Positions 1-12,949 of a stretch of DNA of 64,000 bases are shown here, one piece after another (the first letter of the stretch is position 1; each line of letters begins with the position of its first letter). Both the position numbers and the translations under genes were made by a program. Location of the stretch: contig NC_080042.1 of assembly GCF_012489685.1 (NCBI RefSeq), forward strand, positions 18,986,150 to 19,050,149. Reading direction: 5' to 3'. This stretch comes from Lotus japonicus (lineage: Eukaryota > Streptophyta > Magnoliopsida > Fabales > Fabaceae). The notes under the pieces are model-generated. The model saw nothing but the letters and a program-made list of their open reading frames with translations. It made no database searches and was not told the origin of the DNA.

Positions 1-243
1 TTGAAAATAACCGTTGTTGATTAAAAGGCAAAGTAAAATAACGGTTAAAAATTAAAGACATCACAGCAACAGTTAATACACATATCACACGATGGAGAGA
101 AGCACATCAACCTCATTGCGACAGATTGTCAGCACGGGCACAAGGAACAATGTATCATAGCTACTGACACACGTTTACGTTTACCTTCTGAACTAGACAT
201 CTTCTGATAAAGAAGCATCATAGTCAGAGGTTCTGATCCATCT

Positions 244-3200
244 TCATGCTGGACAAAAGTCCATATTCAGATTTTTCAGAATGAAATTAAATCTATCCTC
301 TGCTAAGGGCTTTGTAAAGATATCTTCCCATTGATGGTCAGTATCAACAAACTTCAGAAGAAGTACGCCCTTCTGAACATAATCTCTAATAAAATGATAC
401 TTTACCTCAATGTGTTTTGCCCTTGAGTGTAAGATAGGATTCTTACTCAGTGAGATTGCAGCAATATTATCACAGTAGATTGGGATATTTCTCTCAAGGA
501 TTTGATAATCCTCTAGCTGATGTTTCATCCGGAGCATCTGAGTGCTGCAAATTGCTGCTGAGATATATTCTGCCTCTGCAGTGGATAGTGCAATGGTTGA
601 TTGCCTCTTGCTTGCCCATGAGACTAGATTACTTCCCAGAAATTGACAATTTCCAGAAGTGCTTTTTCTCTCTGTTCTATCTCCAGCATAATAAGCATCA
701 CAGTAACCTGAAAGCTTATACTCTGATGTTTTCTTATACATCAAGTCAAGGTTAGTGGTACCTTTCAGATATCTCAGGATCCTCTTAACAGCAGTTAAGT
801 GGGTTTTCCTCGGATCTGATTGGAAACGAGCACATAGATGAACACTAAACAGAATATCTGGCCTAGATGCAGTTAAGTATAGAAGTGATCCTATCATACC
901 ACGATAGAGCTTCTGACAAACTTTACCACTTGCATCTTCTTTCTCCAGAATGCATGTAGGATGCATTGGAGTCTTAGCAATTGTAGATTCTGTCATGTTG
1001 AACTTCTTCAGAAGTTCTTTAGTGTACTTGCTCTGATGGATGTAAGTTCCTTCTGGTGTTTGATCAACTTGTATACCCAGAAAGTATTTGAGTTCTCCCA
1101 TCATACTCATTTCAAATTCAGCCTGCATCATCTCATAAAACTCTTTGCATAGAGATGGATTAGCAGATCCAAATATAATATCATCAACATAAATTTTCAC
1201 AATTAATATATCATCTTTGTAAGTTTTGCAAAAGAGAGTTGTATCTACTTTACCCCTGACAAACTCATTTTCCAGAAGGAATGAGCTGAGTCTCTCATAC
1301 CATGCTCTGGGAGCTTGCTTCAGACCATAGAGAGATTTCTTCAATTTGAAAACATGGTCAGGGTTCTTCTCATCTTCAAAACCTAGGGGTTGATGAACAT
1401 AGACTTCCTCTGAGATTTAACCATTTAGGAAGGCACTCTTAACATCCATCTGATGAAGAATTATGTTGTGATTCACTGAGAATGAGATTAGCAGTCTGAT
1501 AGCTTCCAGTCTTGCTACCGGAGCAAACGTTTCAGTATAGTCTATTCCTTCCTGCTGACTGTAGCCTTGAGCAACTAGCCTTGCCTTGTTTCTCACTACA
1601 TCTCCTTTCTCATTCAGCTTGTTTCTGAAAACCCATTTGGTTCCAATCACATGAACGCTTTGAGGTTTCTTCACTAGGTTCCAAACATCATTCTTGGAAA
1701 ATTGATTCAGTTCTTCTTCCATAGCCAGAATCCAGTCCTTGTCTTGAAGAGGTTCATCAATTGACTTAGGTTCAATTAAGGACACCAATCCTTTCAGACT
1801 GAGCAGGGTCTCTTTAGAAGGTCTGAAGGCTGATCTGGTTCTGACTGGTTCATCTTTGTTACCCAGAATCAATTCCTTAGGATGAGATGCAGTGATTCTG
1901 CTCTTCTTCTGAGGTTGTGAATCAGAGGGACCAGCTTCTTCTGGTTCATCTTCCTCTAGCTCAGCTTCCTCTGGATGTTTGCCTTTGTCATGTACATTAA
2001 TGCTTAAATCTGCAAACTTCTCAACTAGTTTTGACTGATCAGAGTCAAGCTTATCATCAAATCTAACATGAATAGATTCTTCAATAGTTTTAGCATCAGT
2101 ATTATAAAATCTGAAACCTTTAGATCGATCAGAGTAACCAAGTAATAGACATTTAGAAGATTTAGCATCAATCTTATGCAATCTATCCTTAGTGTTTAGA
2201 ACATAGCAAACACAACCAAAAGGATGAAAATAAGAAATGTTGGGTTTTATATTCTTCCACAATTCATAAGGAGTCTTATTCAGAATTGGTCTCACAGAGA
2301 TTCTGTTCTAAATGTAACATGCTGGTTTACTGCCTCTACCCAAAAGTGCTTTGGAATGCCAGTTTCTTGGAGCATGGTTCTAGCCATCTCCTGAAGAGTT
2401 CTGTTCTTCCTCTCAACAACCCCATTTTGTTGAGGAGTTCTGGGACAAGAGAAATCATGTGCAATTCCATAGGAATCCAACAGACTCTCAAACTTGTCGT
2501 TCTCAAACTCTCCACCATGGTCACTTCTGACACGCACAATCCTACAAGCCTTCTCGTTTTGCACTTGGGCTATGAAGGTAGAGAACACAGAATGAGACTC
2601 ATCCTTGCGGGATAGAAATTTTACCCATGTCCAGCGGCTATAGTCGTCAACGATGACCATCCCATATCTCTTGCCACCTATAGACTTAGTATTCACTGGT
2701 CCAAACAGGTCGATATGCAGAAGTTCCAACAGCCTTGAGGTAGAGACAACATTCTTTGCCTTGAAAGGGACTTTTGTGAATTTGCCTTTCTGACATGCTT
2801 CACAAAGAGCATCTGAAGAGAACTTCAGAGAGGGTAAGCCCCAGACAAGGTTGAGCTTACTCAGTTGAGAAATCTTTCTCATACTGGCATGCCCTAACCG
2901 TCTATGCCATACCCATTGCTCCTCATTAACAAAAAGAAGGCACTTCACATTCTGAGATTCCAACTCAGATAATCTGATCTTATAAATGTTGTTCTTCCTC
3001 TTGCTGTTAAATAGAACAGAGCCATCGAACTGACTTACAGCCCTGCAAGACTTTTGATTGAAAATAACATCATAACCCTTGTCAGCTAATTGACTTATAG
3101 ACAATAAGTTATGAGTTAAGTCATCTACCAATAGAACATTGTCAATGCATGGACTACTATCAACACAAATAGTACCAGTACCAACAATTTTACCCTTCTC

Positions 3201-3468
3201 GTTGCCACCAAAGCAAACTTCGCCTCCAGGCTTAAGTTTTAGCTCTTGGAACATACGCCTTTCTCCCGTAATGTGACGCGAGCATCCACTGTCCAGATAC
3301 CATGATTGGTGTTTCAGTGGAGCTATCAAGGATATCTGCAACATAGATAATCTTATCCTTAGGTACCCACTTTCTGGGTCCTCTCTTGTTAGTTACCTCA
3401 GAGGTTCTGATCACCTTGGGTTTCTCAACATGATAGTGTAAAGGAATTTTAGCATGATATTTAGACAT
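244..3468 (-). pseudogene. copia pol remnant (protease-integrase-RT-RNase H)
   Basis: Protease: the DSG motif (YLDSGCSRH) is near 3290. GAG-pre-integrase: HRRLGH near 2905. Integrase core: DLFGP, VDDYSRW and the PQQNGVVERKNRT stretch. [11 protein letters not shown] and the YVDD active site (IYVDDIIFGS) near 1185. RNase H: STAEAEY and the conserved KHIEVKYHFIRD region near the end. It is broken by frame changes near 3300-3344 and 2290-2330 and an in-frame TAA at 1417-1419, just after the AFLNG motif of RT. The stretch 244-1344 after that stop is open for 366 codons. It would have acted as a polyprotein in the cytoplasmic virus-like particle; it now encodes nothing complete. Confidence 0.88.
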
Positions 3469-5142
3469 GGAGAAGGTTCCCTTTTTGAGAGGGGGTTAGC
3501 AACTTTAACAGGTAATGGTTCAGGCAATATAGTACCAGAGGGTACAAAACATTCATACAAGGATTTAGCCTTAGGCATAGGAGGCTCATTTCTATTTGAT
3601 CTAGAATAGCCAATGCCATGCATTCCATTTCTGCTTACGCCATAGATCATTGAAGCCATCAAGCTTCTGTCTACGCTTTTAGCTAGGAATCTTTGAAAGG
3701 ATTTTTCATATTTAGATTCATTCTTACTATCAGAAGCATCACAAGCAACTACTTCTTCTAACTTAGCAATCTGGTTCTTAAGCACAGAGTTAGAATTCAC
3801 TAAAGCATGATTATTATTTTTCAATTCAGAAAATAATTTTCTCATGTTCAGAAAGAGTCTTAGAAGCAGCAGAGAAATCCTTTTTCAACTTTTTATGCTT
3901 AGTTAATAAAGAGTTATACTTATCCATAATATCAGACAAAGCATGTTTTAGTTCAGAGGTTGAGAAAGAAGCGAATACCTCATTTTCATCGTCTGAGTTA
4001 GGATCTTCTTCTGATTCTGAGTCAGAGTCAGTTGCATCTTTTGACTCTGCTTCTTTGTCTTTGACAATAGCCATGAGTCCTTGAACTTCACCATCAGATT
4101 CAACATCCTCTAACTCTGTTTCGTCAAAAGTCACCATCAGACTTTTCTTTGTTTTGAAGTGCTTCTTAGGCTTCTTGTCCTTTTTCAGCTTTGGACAGTC
4201 ACTCTTGTAGTGCCCTGATTCTTTGCACTCGAAACATGTGACTTCCTTGATTGAGGACTTCTTCTGGCCTGATGAGGATTCAGACTTTCCTTTGGCCTTT
4301 CCAGAGCCTCTGTACTTGCTCTGCCTGTGCTTCCAGATGCGGTTGAGTATTTTGGAGATCAGAGTCAGCTCATCTTCATCAGAATCTTCTGATGCTTCTT
4401 CAGATTCTTCTGCTTCAGCTTGGAGAGCTTTTGACTTCTCAGATTTAGCCTTCACAGATTTGGATTTCAAGGCTATAGACTTCTTCCTCAGATCCTGCAT
4501 CTCTGAGCGCTTCAGCTCATGACATTTCAGTATGCTGATGAGTTCTTCTAGACTCATATGCTCAACATCTCTTGTAAGCTCTATTGAAGTCACTAAAGGC
4601 ATCCAGCTTTCAGGAAGACTTCTGACGACCCTTATGACATGATCTTTTGTAGTGTAGTTTTTGTTGAGAGGTCTTATTCCAGCTACAAGCAACTGAAATC
4701 TGGAAAACATATCCTCAATGGACTCGTTTGGTTCCATGATGAAGGATTCATACTTCTGGATCAAGGACAGCCCCTTTGATTCTTTCACTTTCTTGTTTCC
4801 TTCATGAAACATCTTCAAAGATTCAAAGATGCCCTTGGCAAACTCACGATCTGTAATCTTCTGGTACTCTTCATAGGAAATAGCACTAAGAAGAATAGCT
4901 CTAGCTTTGTGGTGTTGTGAGTAAAGCTTCTTTTGTTCAGCAGTCATCTCTGATCTGGAGATCTTCTTGCCATCTGCATCAACTGGACGTTCATAGCCAT
5001 CCACAATGATATCCTAGAGATCTGCGTCGAAACCCAGAAATAATCTTTCAATTCTGTCTTTCCAATATTCGAACCTTTGACCATCGAACATGGGAGGCTT
5101 TGCATTGTATCCATCTTTTTGCATTTCACTGGTGGTAGCCAT
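3411..5142 (-). pseudogene. copia gag remnant
   Basis: The likely start codon is the CAT at 5140-5142, about 60 bases inside the primer binding site. The frame runs about 43 codons to an in-frame TAG (about 5013-5015), then stays open to 3826. It holds the UBN2/gag capsid region, a serine- and glutamate-rich linker, and one CCHC knuckle (CFECKESGHYKSDC) near 4200-4240. It is followed by an acidic, coiled-coil-like tail that continues in another frame from 3845 to 3411. At least two frame changes and one stop show decay. Structure and order match SIRE-type gag. Confidence 0.8.
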
Positions 5143-5201
5143 TTTTTTTTCACACCGGCCCGGATCACTGAACACTGTTAGGTGTGGTAATCAGAACTTG
5201 C

Positions 5202-5213
5202 GCTCTGATACCA
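5202..5213 (-). other. Primer binding site, tRNA-iMet (copia)
   Basis: The minus strand reads TGGTATCAGAGC, the standard 12-base complement of the 3' end of initiator tRNA-Met, two bases inside the LTR boundary. It fixes the element as minus-strand and 5216-5730 as its 5' LTR. Confidence 0.9.
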
Positions 5214-5215
5214 AT

Positions 5216-5730
5216 TGAAGGTATGAAAAACGGTAGAAAGGGGGGGTTTGAATAACGTTTTCAGAATAAAACTTTTACCTTAAGATTTTAACAAGTCTTT
5301 CGAGACACAAGTAAAGTGCTTAAGATAAGAGATGAGAAAAGAACACAAGGATTTTATCCTGGTTCACTTGATGAATCACTCAAGATAGTCCAGTCCACCT
5401 GTGAAGGTGATTTCTGCCTTCTTAGAATGAAGGCAATCCACTAATCAGATAATTGTTACAAGTGATCTGAGTCCACATCAGAGCTTGATTAACTTCAGAA
5501 CTTCTGAAGCCTTTCTACTATTCCGATTGAACATAGATATTGCGAAAGCGTTGCTAGGGTCACTCTTTAAGCAAAGTGCTTCTGATTTGTGTAAGATTAT
5601 GTTAAGGTCAGAGCCTGTTAAGAGCACACTCAGAAAACACGTTAGAGTACCATAATTGTTCATACTAAAACGTAAACTTGTAATCATCAAAACATAGAGT
5701 TGTACTACTAGATCAAAACTTGATCTTACA
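5216..5730 (-). repeat. 5' LTR of copia element, internally deleted
   Basis: Termini are TG (5216) and CA (5730). It matches both ends of the 1191-bp SIRE LTR at 28075-29265, but is only 515 bp because about 675 bp of the middle are missing. The lost part includes the region holding the TATA box of the longer LTR. Confidence 0.85.
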
Positions 5731-8082
5731 GATTAGGCCTTGCAACCACTGGTCATGACTCCGGAGTCGTCTCCTCAGAAGGATCTGTCTCCTCCGATGA
5801 AACCCTAGGCTCTTCGTCCTTCGGACAGTGGAACCTTGCCAGTGGATAGGGCATCTCAACTATCCCTCCGCGTATCAACTACTCCTCCACAATGTTTCCT
5901 TGCTTGTCTCGTCCTGTAAGTGACACATCGGCGACGTAAATCTTGCGAACTTCGGACGCGTCGGCCGTCCAGACTAGATCGTTATCTTGATCATTCAGTC
6001 TCATCACCCAGGGGTTGGCATGAACCGTGGTCTTGGTCAGCACCATCTACACCCCCCCCCCCCCAAATAAACACCTAGCAAACATTTAAAGTGTCAGGTC
6101 AACAGAAAACAACATAAGCAAGAAACAAAGTTGTTTATGAATGTATTATCCTTTAAGGAATTTAAGTATCAGTTAGTTGATTAGGCTAACAGAACCTCAC
6201 ATCGCACAGCCCACCAAAACACCTTGGCCAATCACATACATCCGCAGATGTACAATCACGTGGATTCGCAATGATCCACAAACACAAGTCTCAAGGTGAC
6301 CGCAGTCAACCAAATCACGTGGAGCCGCAATGATCCACAAAATCTCCCTCGCGTGCAAGCTACCGTTTGTCTCTAACGGCACCATCGTTCTCATGGTACA
6401 TAGTCTCACCTAGACCTATGTTCCATTAATTCTCATTTCACTTGCAAGCGATTAATCACAATCTCTTTGTTACCGGCTCTAAAGTCATCCTAGAGTCTTA
6501 ACACTTCAACGTCGGATAAAACATAAACAACAAGAAATATAATCAACAGCCGAAGGGATTACAGCTGGATGAGTGACCTTCTTAAATAAATCTCAGTCAG
6601 GCAATTACGTTAAACAGTACCATTGAGCAAAATGTTCAGAATTTCAAAGGATAAATAACTAAATAGCAGATGGATACAAGTTTTTCTGAAATTAAATATC
6701 ACGTTCGTTTTCTAAAAAAAATACAGCAGAAACCACAGTCACTAAAAATGTTCTACAGAACTCATTTCACAACCAATAGTTACTTTCTACACATATCTGG
6801 GAAGCCAATTAAAAATCCTAAAACTTTCTAGTTGACCACTTTTTCGTTTGAAAATCGGAACTGGGTGATATTGGACCACGAAGTTTGCTGTCCAGCGCAG
6901 GAAAAACAGCACGTACATCAGTTACTAAAAACGTTCTCCAGGACTCATTACTAATCCAAAAATTACGTTTTTTATATGCTTGGAAAGCTGATTAAAAATC
7001 CTACAACGTCTTAGTTAACTAAAGTTTCATTTGAACGCCATACCTGAGTGATATTGGACCTCGAAGTTCGCTGTCCAGCACAGAAAACTGGCAGCCTCCC
7101 TTCGGCCTCAAAATTTCTTTACGTATGTTCAAGTCTAGGGTTCCTACTTGTTTCAACCTGATTCAAACTCTAAGCCAAGAATCCCTAATAAACATGGTTT
7201 TCACGCATAAAGATCCAGCAACACTTATGATCATAGAACTCATGCATGACAATCAATAACACATCTATTCTCATGAAAATTCTCATTGCATAAACCTAAT
7301 CATTCTACCCATCCTAAGACCAGCCCTTACCTTGCTAGTTGGGTGGTGCAAAGAGATGAAAGATGAAGTGTGGAAGAAGCTATCCCTTGCTGTCCCTCTC
7401 TGCTCGCTCGATCTCCTCCCTCCCTCTCGCTCGAACGCTCTCTCTCGCACGCACGGTGGTGGCCGGCGCTAGGGTTGAAAGTGGCGGTGGTTCCTCTTTC
7501 TTCTCTCTCGGTTTCTCTCTTTCTCTCTTTCTTTCTTCTGAAGTTTTTTACGTAAGAGTGGTGTATGGGACCTTCTAATTCAGAATGAAGAGAAAATTAG
7601 GATTCCCCCCCCCCCCGTTACCCCGATCAAACTCGCGGCCACACTAGCATGTGGGCTAGGGTTTTTCTTTTTCATTCAAGCCCGATCCAAGTCAACTCTC
7701 TTGGCCCACTAAGTTCCAAGTAATCAGACCTAAAACCCAATTAAAACCCTCCTCTTTTCTCTAAAAATCAAAGGTAAATTCGAAATTAAAAGTTATCATA
7801 TCAACAAAAATAGCTGGCACTGTTCAGCCAGACCTTCGCTCACTAAAATTCAATTATCTTGAGCTACAGATATCGGATTGACACGAAACCAATTGGAACA
7901 TTTAGCTAACTCAGAGAGCTACAACTATCATGAAGGAAGATTCTCCAGAAAATGTCGTTAAGACCTCTCACAAATTCATACAAGGTCACAGGAAGATTAG
8001 CAATAAAGTCAAACTTCACTACAAACTTCATTTTTATTGAATAAATCACTTAACATTACATAGTAAAGGTTAGGGTCTTACA
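5731..8082 (-). repeat. 3' LTR of element A, left-truncated
   Basis: It ends in TTACA at 8082, next to a purine-rich tract on the minus strand (8083-8100). It aligns with 13166-14868 of the right LTR and continues about 650 bp beyond that copy's break. The left 580 bp are absent from this window because the copia inserted there. A broken copy of the LTR ORF lies at 5735-6045 (minus), with an in-frame TAG where the other LTR has CAG. Hairpins with CGCA loops lie at 6237-6397. Poly-C runs occur near 6050 and 7605. The rest is non-coding. Confidence 0.82.
6237..6397 (-). repeat. Hairpin array, element A 3' LTR
   Basis: It is the left-LTR counterpart of the array at 13673-13815. 6237-6252 is a perfect 6-bp stem TACATC/GATGTA with loop CGCA. 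Further stems are GTGGAT/ATCCAC (loop containing CGCA), GAC/GTC (loop CGCA), CCGTT/AACGG (6363-6379) and ACCAT/ATGGT (6381-6397). On the transcript strand the CGCA loops read UGCG. Confidence 0.55.
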
Positions 8083-8118
8083 ATGCCACCCTCCTTAAAA
8101 ATAGTTTTGTCCTCGAAA

Positions 8119-11100
8119 CTAGGGCTCTATAAAAAACTCGGGATGTGACTCCCACATCTTACTCTCAAGCTCCCAGGTAGCATCACCCGTCTCTTGATTC
8201 CCAATCACTTTCACGAAGGACACTTCCTTGTTTCTTAAGCGTTTGATACTCTTGTCGACGATCTTGATGGGCGGCATCACCATCGTCAGATCATCCTTTA
8301 GCTGAATGTCATCAGGTTCGAGAACATGAGAATCATCAGCCATGTACTTTCGCAACTGCGACACATGAAGTACATCATGAATATTGGATAGGAAAGGCGG
8401 AAACGCAATCCTATGCGCCACTGGCCCAACACGTTCCGTAATCTGGTACGGTCCGATGAACTTTGGAGTAAGCTTCTTAGACTTGATCGTCCTTCTGACA
8501 CCTGTCATCGGGGTAACCCGCAAGAAGACATGATCTCCAGCTTGAAATTCCAGCTCCTTCCTCTTGTTGTCAGCATAACTCTTTTGACGACTCTGCGAGA
8601 TCCTCATCTTTTCCTGGATTCGCTTCACCTCTTCTGTAGTTCGCTGAACCAACTCCGGTCCAATGACCAAATTCTCACCGTCTTGATGCCAGCACAAGGG
8701 CGTAAGACACCTCCGACCATACAAAGCTTCGTAAGGTGCCATCCCTATGCTCGCATGAAAACTGTTGTTGTAGGTGAACTCAATCAGCGGCAACAACTCA
8801 TCCTAGCTTCCCTGATGATCTAGCACACAAGCCTGTGGCAAATCCTCCAAGGATTGAATAGTCCTCTCGGTTTGCCCATCCGTCTGTGGATGATACGCGG
8901 AACTCAATCTCAACTTGGTTCCCAAAGCTTGCTGTAGAGCTCCCCATAAACGTGAAGTAAACCTCGGGTCTCTGTCCGACACGATGCTAGACGGCACACC
9001 ATGCAGATGAACAATCTCAGCGATGTAAATCTCTGCTAGCTTCTCCACTTTGTAATTCAGGTTGATTGGCACGAAGTGAGCAGTCTTCGTCAATCGATCA
9101 ACTACAACCCAAATTGCATCAAATCTTCTTCGTCTTAGTGGTAAAGCCGTCACAAAATCCATCGAGACACGGTCCCACTTCCACTCCGGAACATCCAATG
9201 ACTGTAGTTTCCCTGCTGGCTTCTTATGTTCCACCTTCACCTTCTCACAAGTCAAGCATGTCGACATGTACTCAGCTACTTGCTTCTTCATCCCAGGCCA
9301 CCAAAAATGAAGCTTCAAGTTCTGATACATCTTGTGCATTCTCGGATGAATACTCAACCTGCTCTTGTGCCCTTCATCCAAGATCAGCTTCCTCATTGTT
9401 GCATCATTGGGTACACAAACTCGTCCTTTACAACGCAGAATGTCATCGTTTTCAATAGCAAACTCCGGCGCCTTTCCTTGAGCAACAAGCTTGCGCCACT
9501 CAATCAATCCTTCATCGGTTTCTTGCTTCGACTTTATCTCGTCTAAGAGTCCACTCGACACCATTACAATTCTGAAACTCAACTTTCCTGGCGCGATCTT
9601 CACATCCAAACTCAGATCTCAGAATGCTTCTAACAATTCTAGCTCCTTGACCATCAACGAGGATACATGTATAGCTTTTCAACTAAGAGCTTTAGCTACA
9701 ACATTGGTTTTCCCCGGATGATACTGTTGAGCAAACTCGTAGTCCTGTAGGAACTCCATCCATCTTCGTTGACTCATATTCAGATCCTTCTGATCGGACA
9801 GGTACTTCAGACTCTTGTGATCACTGTAGATCGTGAACGTACTGCCATACAGATAATGCCTCCAAATCTTGAGAGCATACACTATAGAAGCCAACTCCAA
9901 ATCATGTGTCGGATAATTCTTCTCGTGAATCTTCAGCTGTCGCGAAGCATAAGCAATCACTTTCTTCTCTTGCATCATTACACAGCCCAATCCATTGTGC
10001 GAAGCGTCACAGTAAATGTCGTATGGTTCACCTTCCTTGGGTAAAGCTAGTATCGGTGCGGTCGTCAGTCGCTTTTTCATCTCTTGAAAACTCTCTTCGC
10101 ACTTCTCCTTCCATGCGAAAGGCTGATTCTTCTTCGTAAGTTGAGTCAATGGTGAAGTCAACTTCGCATAGTCCTTCACAAAGCGTCTGTAGTAACCAGC
10201 AAGCCCAACGAAACTTCTGATGTCGCTTGCCGTCTTAGGTTGTTCCCACGACAAAATCGATTCAATTTTGCTGGGGTCAACAGCCACACCCTGACTTGAT
10301 ATGACGTAACCAAGGAACTTCACCTCTTCCATCCATAATTCGCATTTGGAACCATTAGCATACAACTCTTTCTCCCGCAATACTCCCAGCACTTGTCATA
10401 GATGCTCCTCGTGTTCCTCGTTACTCTTCGAGTAGATCAAATATCGTCGATGAACACCACCACTAACTTGTCCAGGAATGGCCTGAACACTCTGTTCATG
10501 TAGTCCATAAACACTGCGGGTGCATTAGTAACTCCAAACAGCATCACAAGGTACTCATAATGCCCGTATCGAGTTCTGAATGCGGTCTTCTAAATGTCAG
10601 CTTCCTTGACTCGAATTTGGTGATAACCCAACTTCAAATCTATCTTCGAGAAAACGACAGCTCCCCAAACTTGATCCATCAAATCATCTATCCGAGGCAT
10701 CGGATAACGATTCTTCATCGTCACTTTGTTGAGTTGTCAGTAGTCCACGCACAGTCTGGACTTCCCATCCTTCTTCTTCACCAACAGCACAGGTGCTCCC
10801 CACGGCGACACAGTCGGTCTGATAAATCCCTTGGAAGACAGATCATCCAACTGCTTTCCTAAATTCGTCAACTCCGCTGGTGCCATCCGATAAGGCGCCA
10901 TTGATATTGATCCCGTGTCGGGCATAATATCAATAGAGAACTCTATTTCTCTTACCGGTGGTAATCCGGGCACATCTCCTGGAAACACAACCACAAAGTC
11001 TTGTACCACCAAAATGTTGCGTACATCGCCGTCGTTCTTCGCTTCCGCTACAAGAGAATTCACAAATGCTGGTGAACTCCTTCCCAAGGAGTACGAATTC

Positions 11101-11612
11101 AAGTAATCCGTAACGCCTGAATCTGGAAAGACAACGGCCTTGTTAGCACAGTCCAAGAGAACGTGATACTGTGTTAACCAATCCATTCCCAGAATCACAT
11201 AGAGCTCCTTAATTCCTAAGCAGACGAGATTCGCAAGGAACGTTCGATTCTCATAGATTAACGGACACTGCAAGCATGCCGTGCGCGTAACTAATCGATC
11301 GGCGGCAGGGGTCGTCACCACCAAATCGAACGGTAAGTCAGCAGTTAGCAATCCTAATTTCTTCACACACTCCTTAGCAATGAATGAGTGCGTAGCACCA
11401 GAATCAAATAACACCATTAATGAAGTTTCAGCGATAATGCACATACCCTGGATAAGATCATCAGTTATAGCAGCATGTTCGCCAGAGATTGCAAACACAA
11501 GACCTGGAGCAGAAGGTCGCCTTCCCCTAGCGGTGTTCAACACTGGCTTGGGTTTTGCAGCATTAGGGCAGTTCCTCTCGACGTGCCCTGGTTTCAGACA
11601 CTTCCAGTACAC
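8119..11612 (-). pseudogene. Element A pol remnant
   Basis: Protease [10 protein letters not shown] is near 11420. RT shows KSRLCVDY near 10740 and VVVFIDDI near 10450, and RNase H shows [10 protein letters not shown] near 10010. Integrase shows the H-H-C-C region near 9230-9390, the VSDRDPRF and TDGQTER motifs, and a chromodomain-like C-terminus ending at 8119. Breaks include a TGA right after LCVDY (10737), several stops between 10390 and 10740, a one-base deletion right after the catalytic Asp-Asp pair of RT (about 10445), a stop after KALS (9679), and another after DHQGS (8803). Most stops look like CAG to TAG or CGA to TGA transitions, as expected of methylated, silenced copies. Confidence 0.85.
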
Positions 11613-11648
11613 GATCTCCTTTCCACATTCATTCGCATAGTGCCCCTT

Positions 11649-12313
11649 CTAGTTGCACTTGAAACAGACGACATCATCCTTAGGAGCAGGTGCTGCACCC
11701 CTTCCAGAAAAAGGCACCCTGTCAGTAGGACGCTGATAAGGCTTCCTCATCGGTGCCTTGCCCTTGTCAAATCTTCCAGCAGCTTTCTGTCCACCATAAC
11801 TTCCTGATTGGCTCTGTCTTGAGCGAACGGGTCCTCCATCTCGGGAAAGTACTTGTCCATGAAAGCCCTTTTGAAAGACTCCCAAGTAATGGCCTCATGA
11901 TTTGCAGTCATCAGCTGTCTTGCGCTTCTCCACCAATACTCGGCGTCGCCCTTCAGCATAAAGGCGGCCAGCTTCACTCTTTCAGCATCAGGAGTGTGGA
12001 GCGTCTCAAATATTTTATCCATCTCCTGGATCCACAGATCAGCCTTCTCCAGTTCCACCTCGCCTTTGAACCTAGGTGGTCCGTGACGATTGAAATCAGT
12101 TCTCATCCTGACCTGATCATGCGCTAGTTCTCTCTCAGCCCTCTATGTCCTTCTGGCATCCTCTTCAGCCCTTCTAGTGGCCTCTTCAGCTTCCCTCTGA
12201 GTTTGTGCTGCGGTTTGAGCAGCAGCAGTGGCAGCCTGCTGAGCCATTACTTGGGCCAGCTGTGCCATTGCTTCAGCAAGCTGAGCATTGGTTGGGTCCT
12301 GTCTCGGCGGCAT
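11649..12313 (-). pseudogene. Element A gag remnant
   Basis: The start (MPPRQDPTNAQLAE) is at 12313. The capsid region has the Ty3 retrotrans_gag pattern ([21 protein letters not shown]) and lies around 11850-12110. There is an in-frame TAG at 12143-12145. The segment after YFPEMED runs into unrelated-frame sequence, which indicates an internal deletion compared with the intact gag of element C. A knuckle remnant CFKCN at 11650 ends in a stop. Confidence 0.78.
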
Positions 12314-12570
12314 GTTCCTACTCGGAAATAGAACCACAACCCAATGTCAGTGCCCCAAAAGTAATAATTAATCTAAACTATAAATAAACAATCTACAACT
12401 CAAGTATCACGGCAATGATACGGATTCAGACAATCTCACAATCAAACAAACATCTTAGCAACCAAGTCTACCCAATCTCACCGCGAAAACTTTAAATTTG
12501 TCAAAACAAAACAACAACGAGTCCAAGCTCGTGTGCCCAAAACCCTTAGTGCTCTGGTTTCTCAACCGGA

Positions 12571-12582
12571 GCTCTGATACCA
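12571..12582 (-). other. Primer binding site, tRNA-iMet (element A)
   Basis: The minus strand reads TGGTATCAGAGC, three bases from the LTR start at 12586. Bases 12314-12570 between it and gag are a non-coding leader. Confidence 0.9.
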
Positions 12583-12949
12583 CAATGTAACGCCCCTATT
12601 TCTCGAGTGTCATACAGTAACCAAATAACGTAGTTTTCGTAAAGAATTTTCGTCGATTCATTTATTATTCTTTACTTACTGACAAACCGTCATTGATTAT
12701 GAAATTCTTAGCTGACATAATAAACCAATTACCATAATAAAACTTGCAGAAAAAAACTTCCAAGTAATCGTGGTAACAAAAGGTACTGTAATAAAACGCC
12801 GTGGCCACACCCGTGTGTGAAAAACAACATTTAATAGTTGATCATCCTAATATCTTTAAAATAAAAGCTAAACCATGTTTAATATTTCAACAAATTAAGA
12901 TAATTCAAAAACCGATGTAACTACTCTCAGGATCCCCCAAAATACGAGC

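Larger units (their letters stand above)
1..5730 (-). mobile_element. SIRE/Maximus-like Ty1/copia retrotransposon, partial and decayed
   Basis: The copia domain order is read right to left: LTR (5216-5730), tRNA-iMet primer site (5202-5213), gag with one CCHC knuckle, aspartic protease, integrase, reverse transcriptase and RNase H. Integrase before RT is diagnostic of Ty1/copia. The gag sequence and long basic/acidic linker resemble SIRE/Maximus elements. Frameshifts and stops make it non-functional. The 3' LTR lies left of the window; bases 1-243 are non-coding 3' internal sequence. Its right LTR end abuts a Ty3 LTR (element A) whose sister LTR is continuous at the same point (about 13165/13166), so this copia inserted into element A. 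Target duplication would be 5731-5735 (GATTA), but the partner end is off-window. Confidence 0.88.

Noticed and set aside
450..755. Plus-strand ORF of 101 codons
   Set aside because: Opposite strand of the copia RNase H/RT frame, with no start context or independent features.
7363..7578. Small plus-strand ORFs ([17 protein letters not shown]...)
   Set aside because: Low-complexity CT-rich stretch of LTR A; the related sequence at 14800 differs because of the deletion junction.
8413..9721. Several plus-strand ORFs of 76-136 codons
   Set aside because: Shadows of element A pol on the opposite strand.
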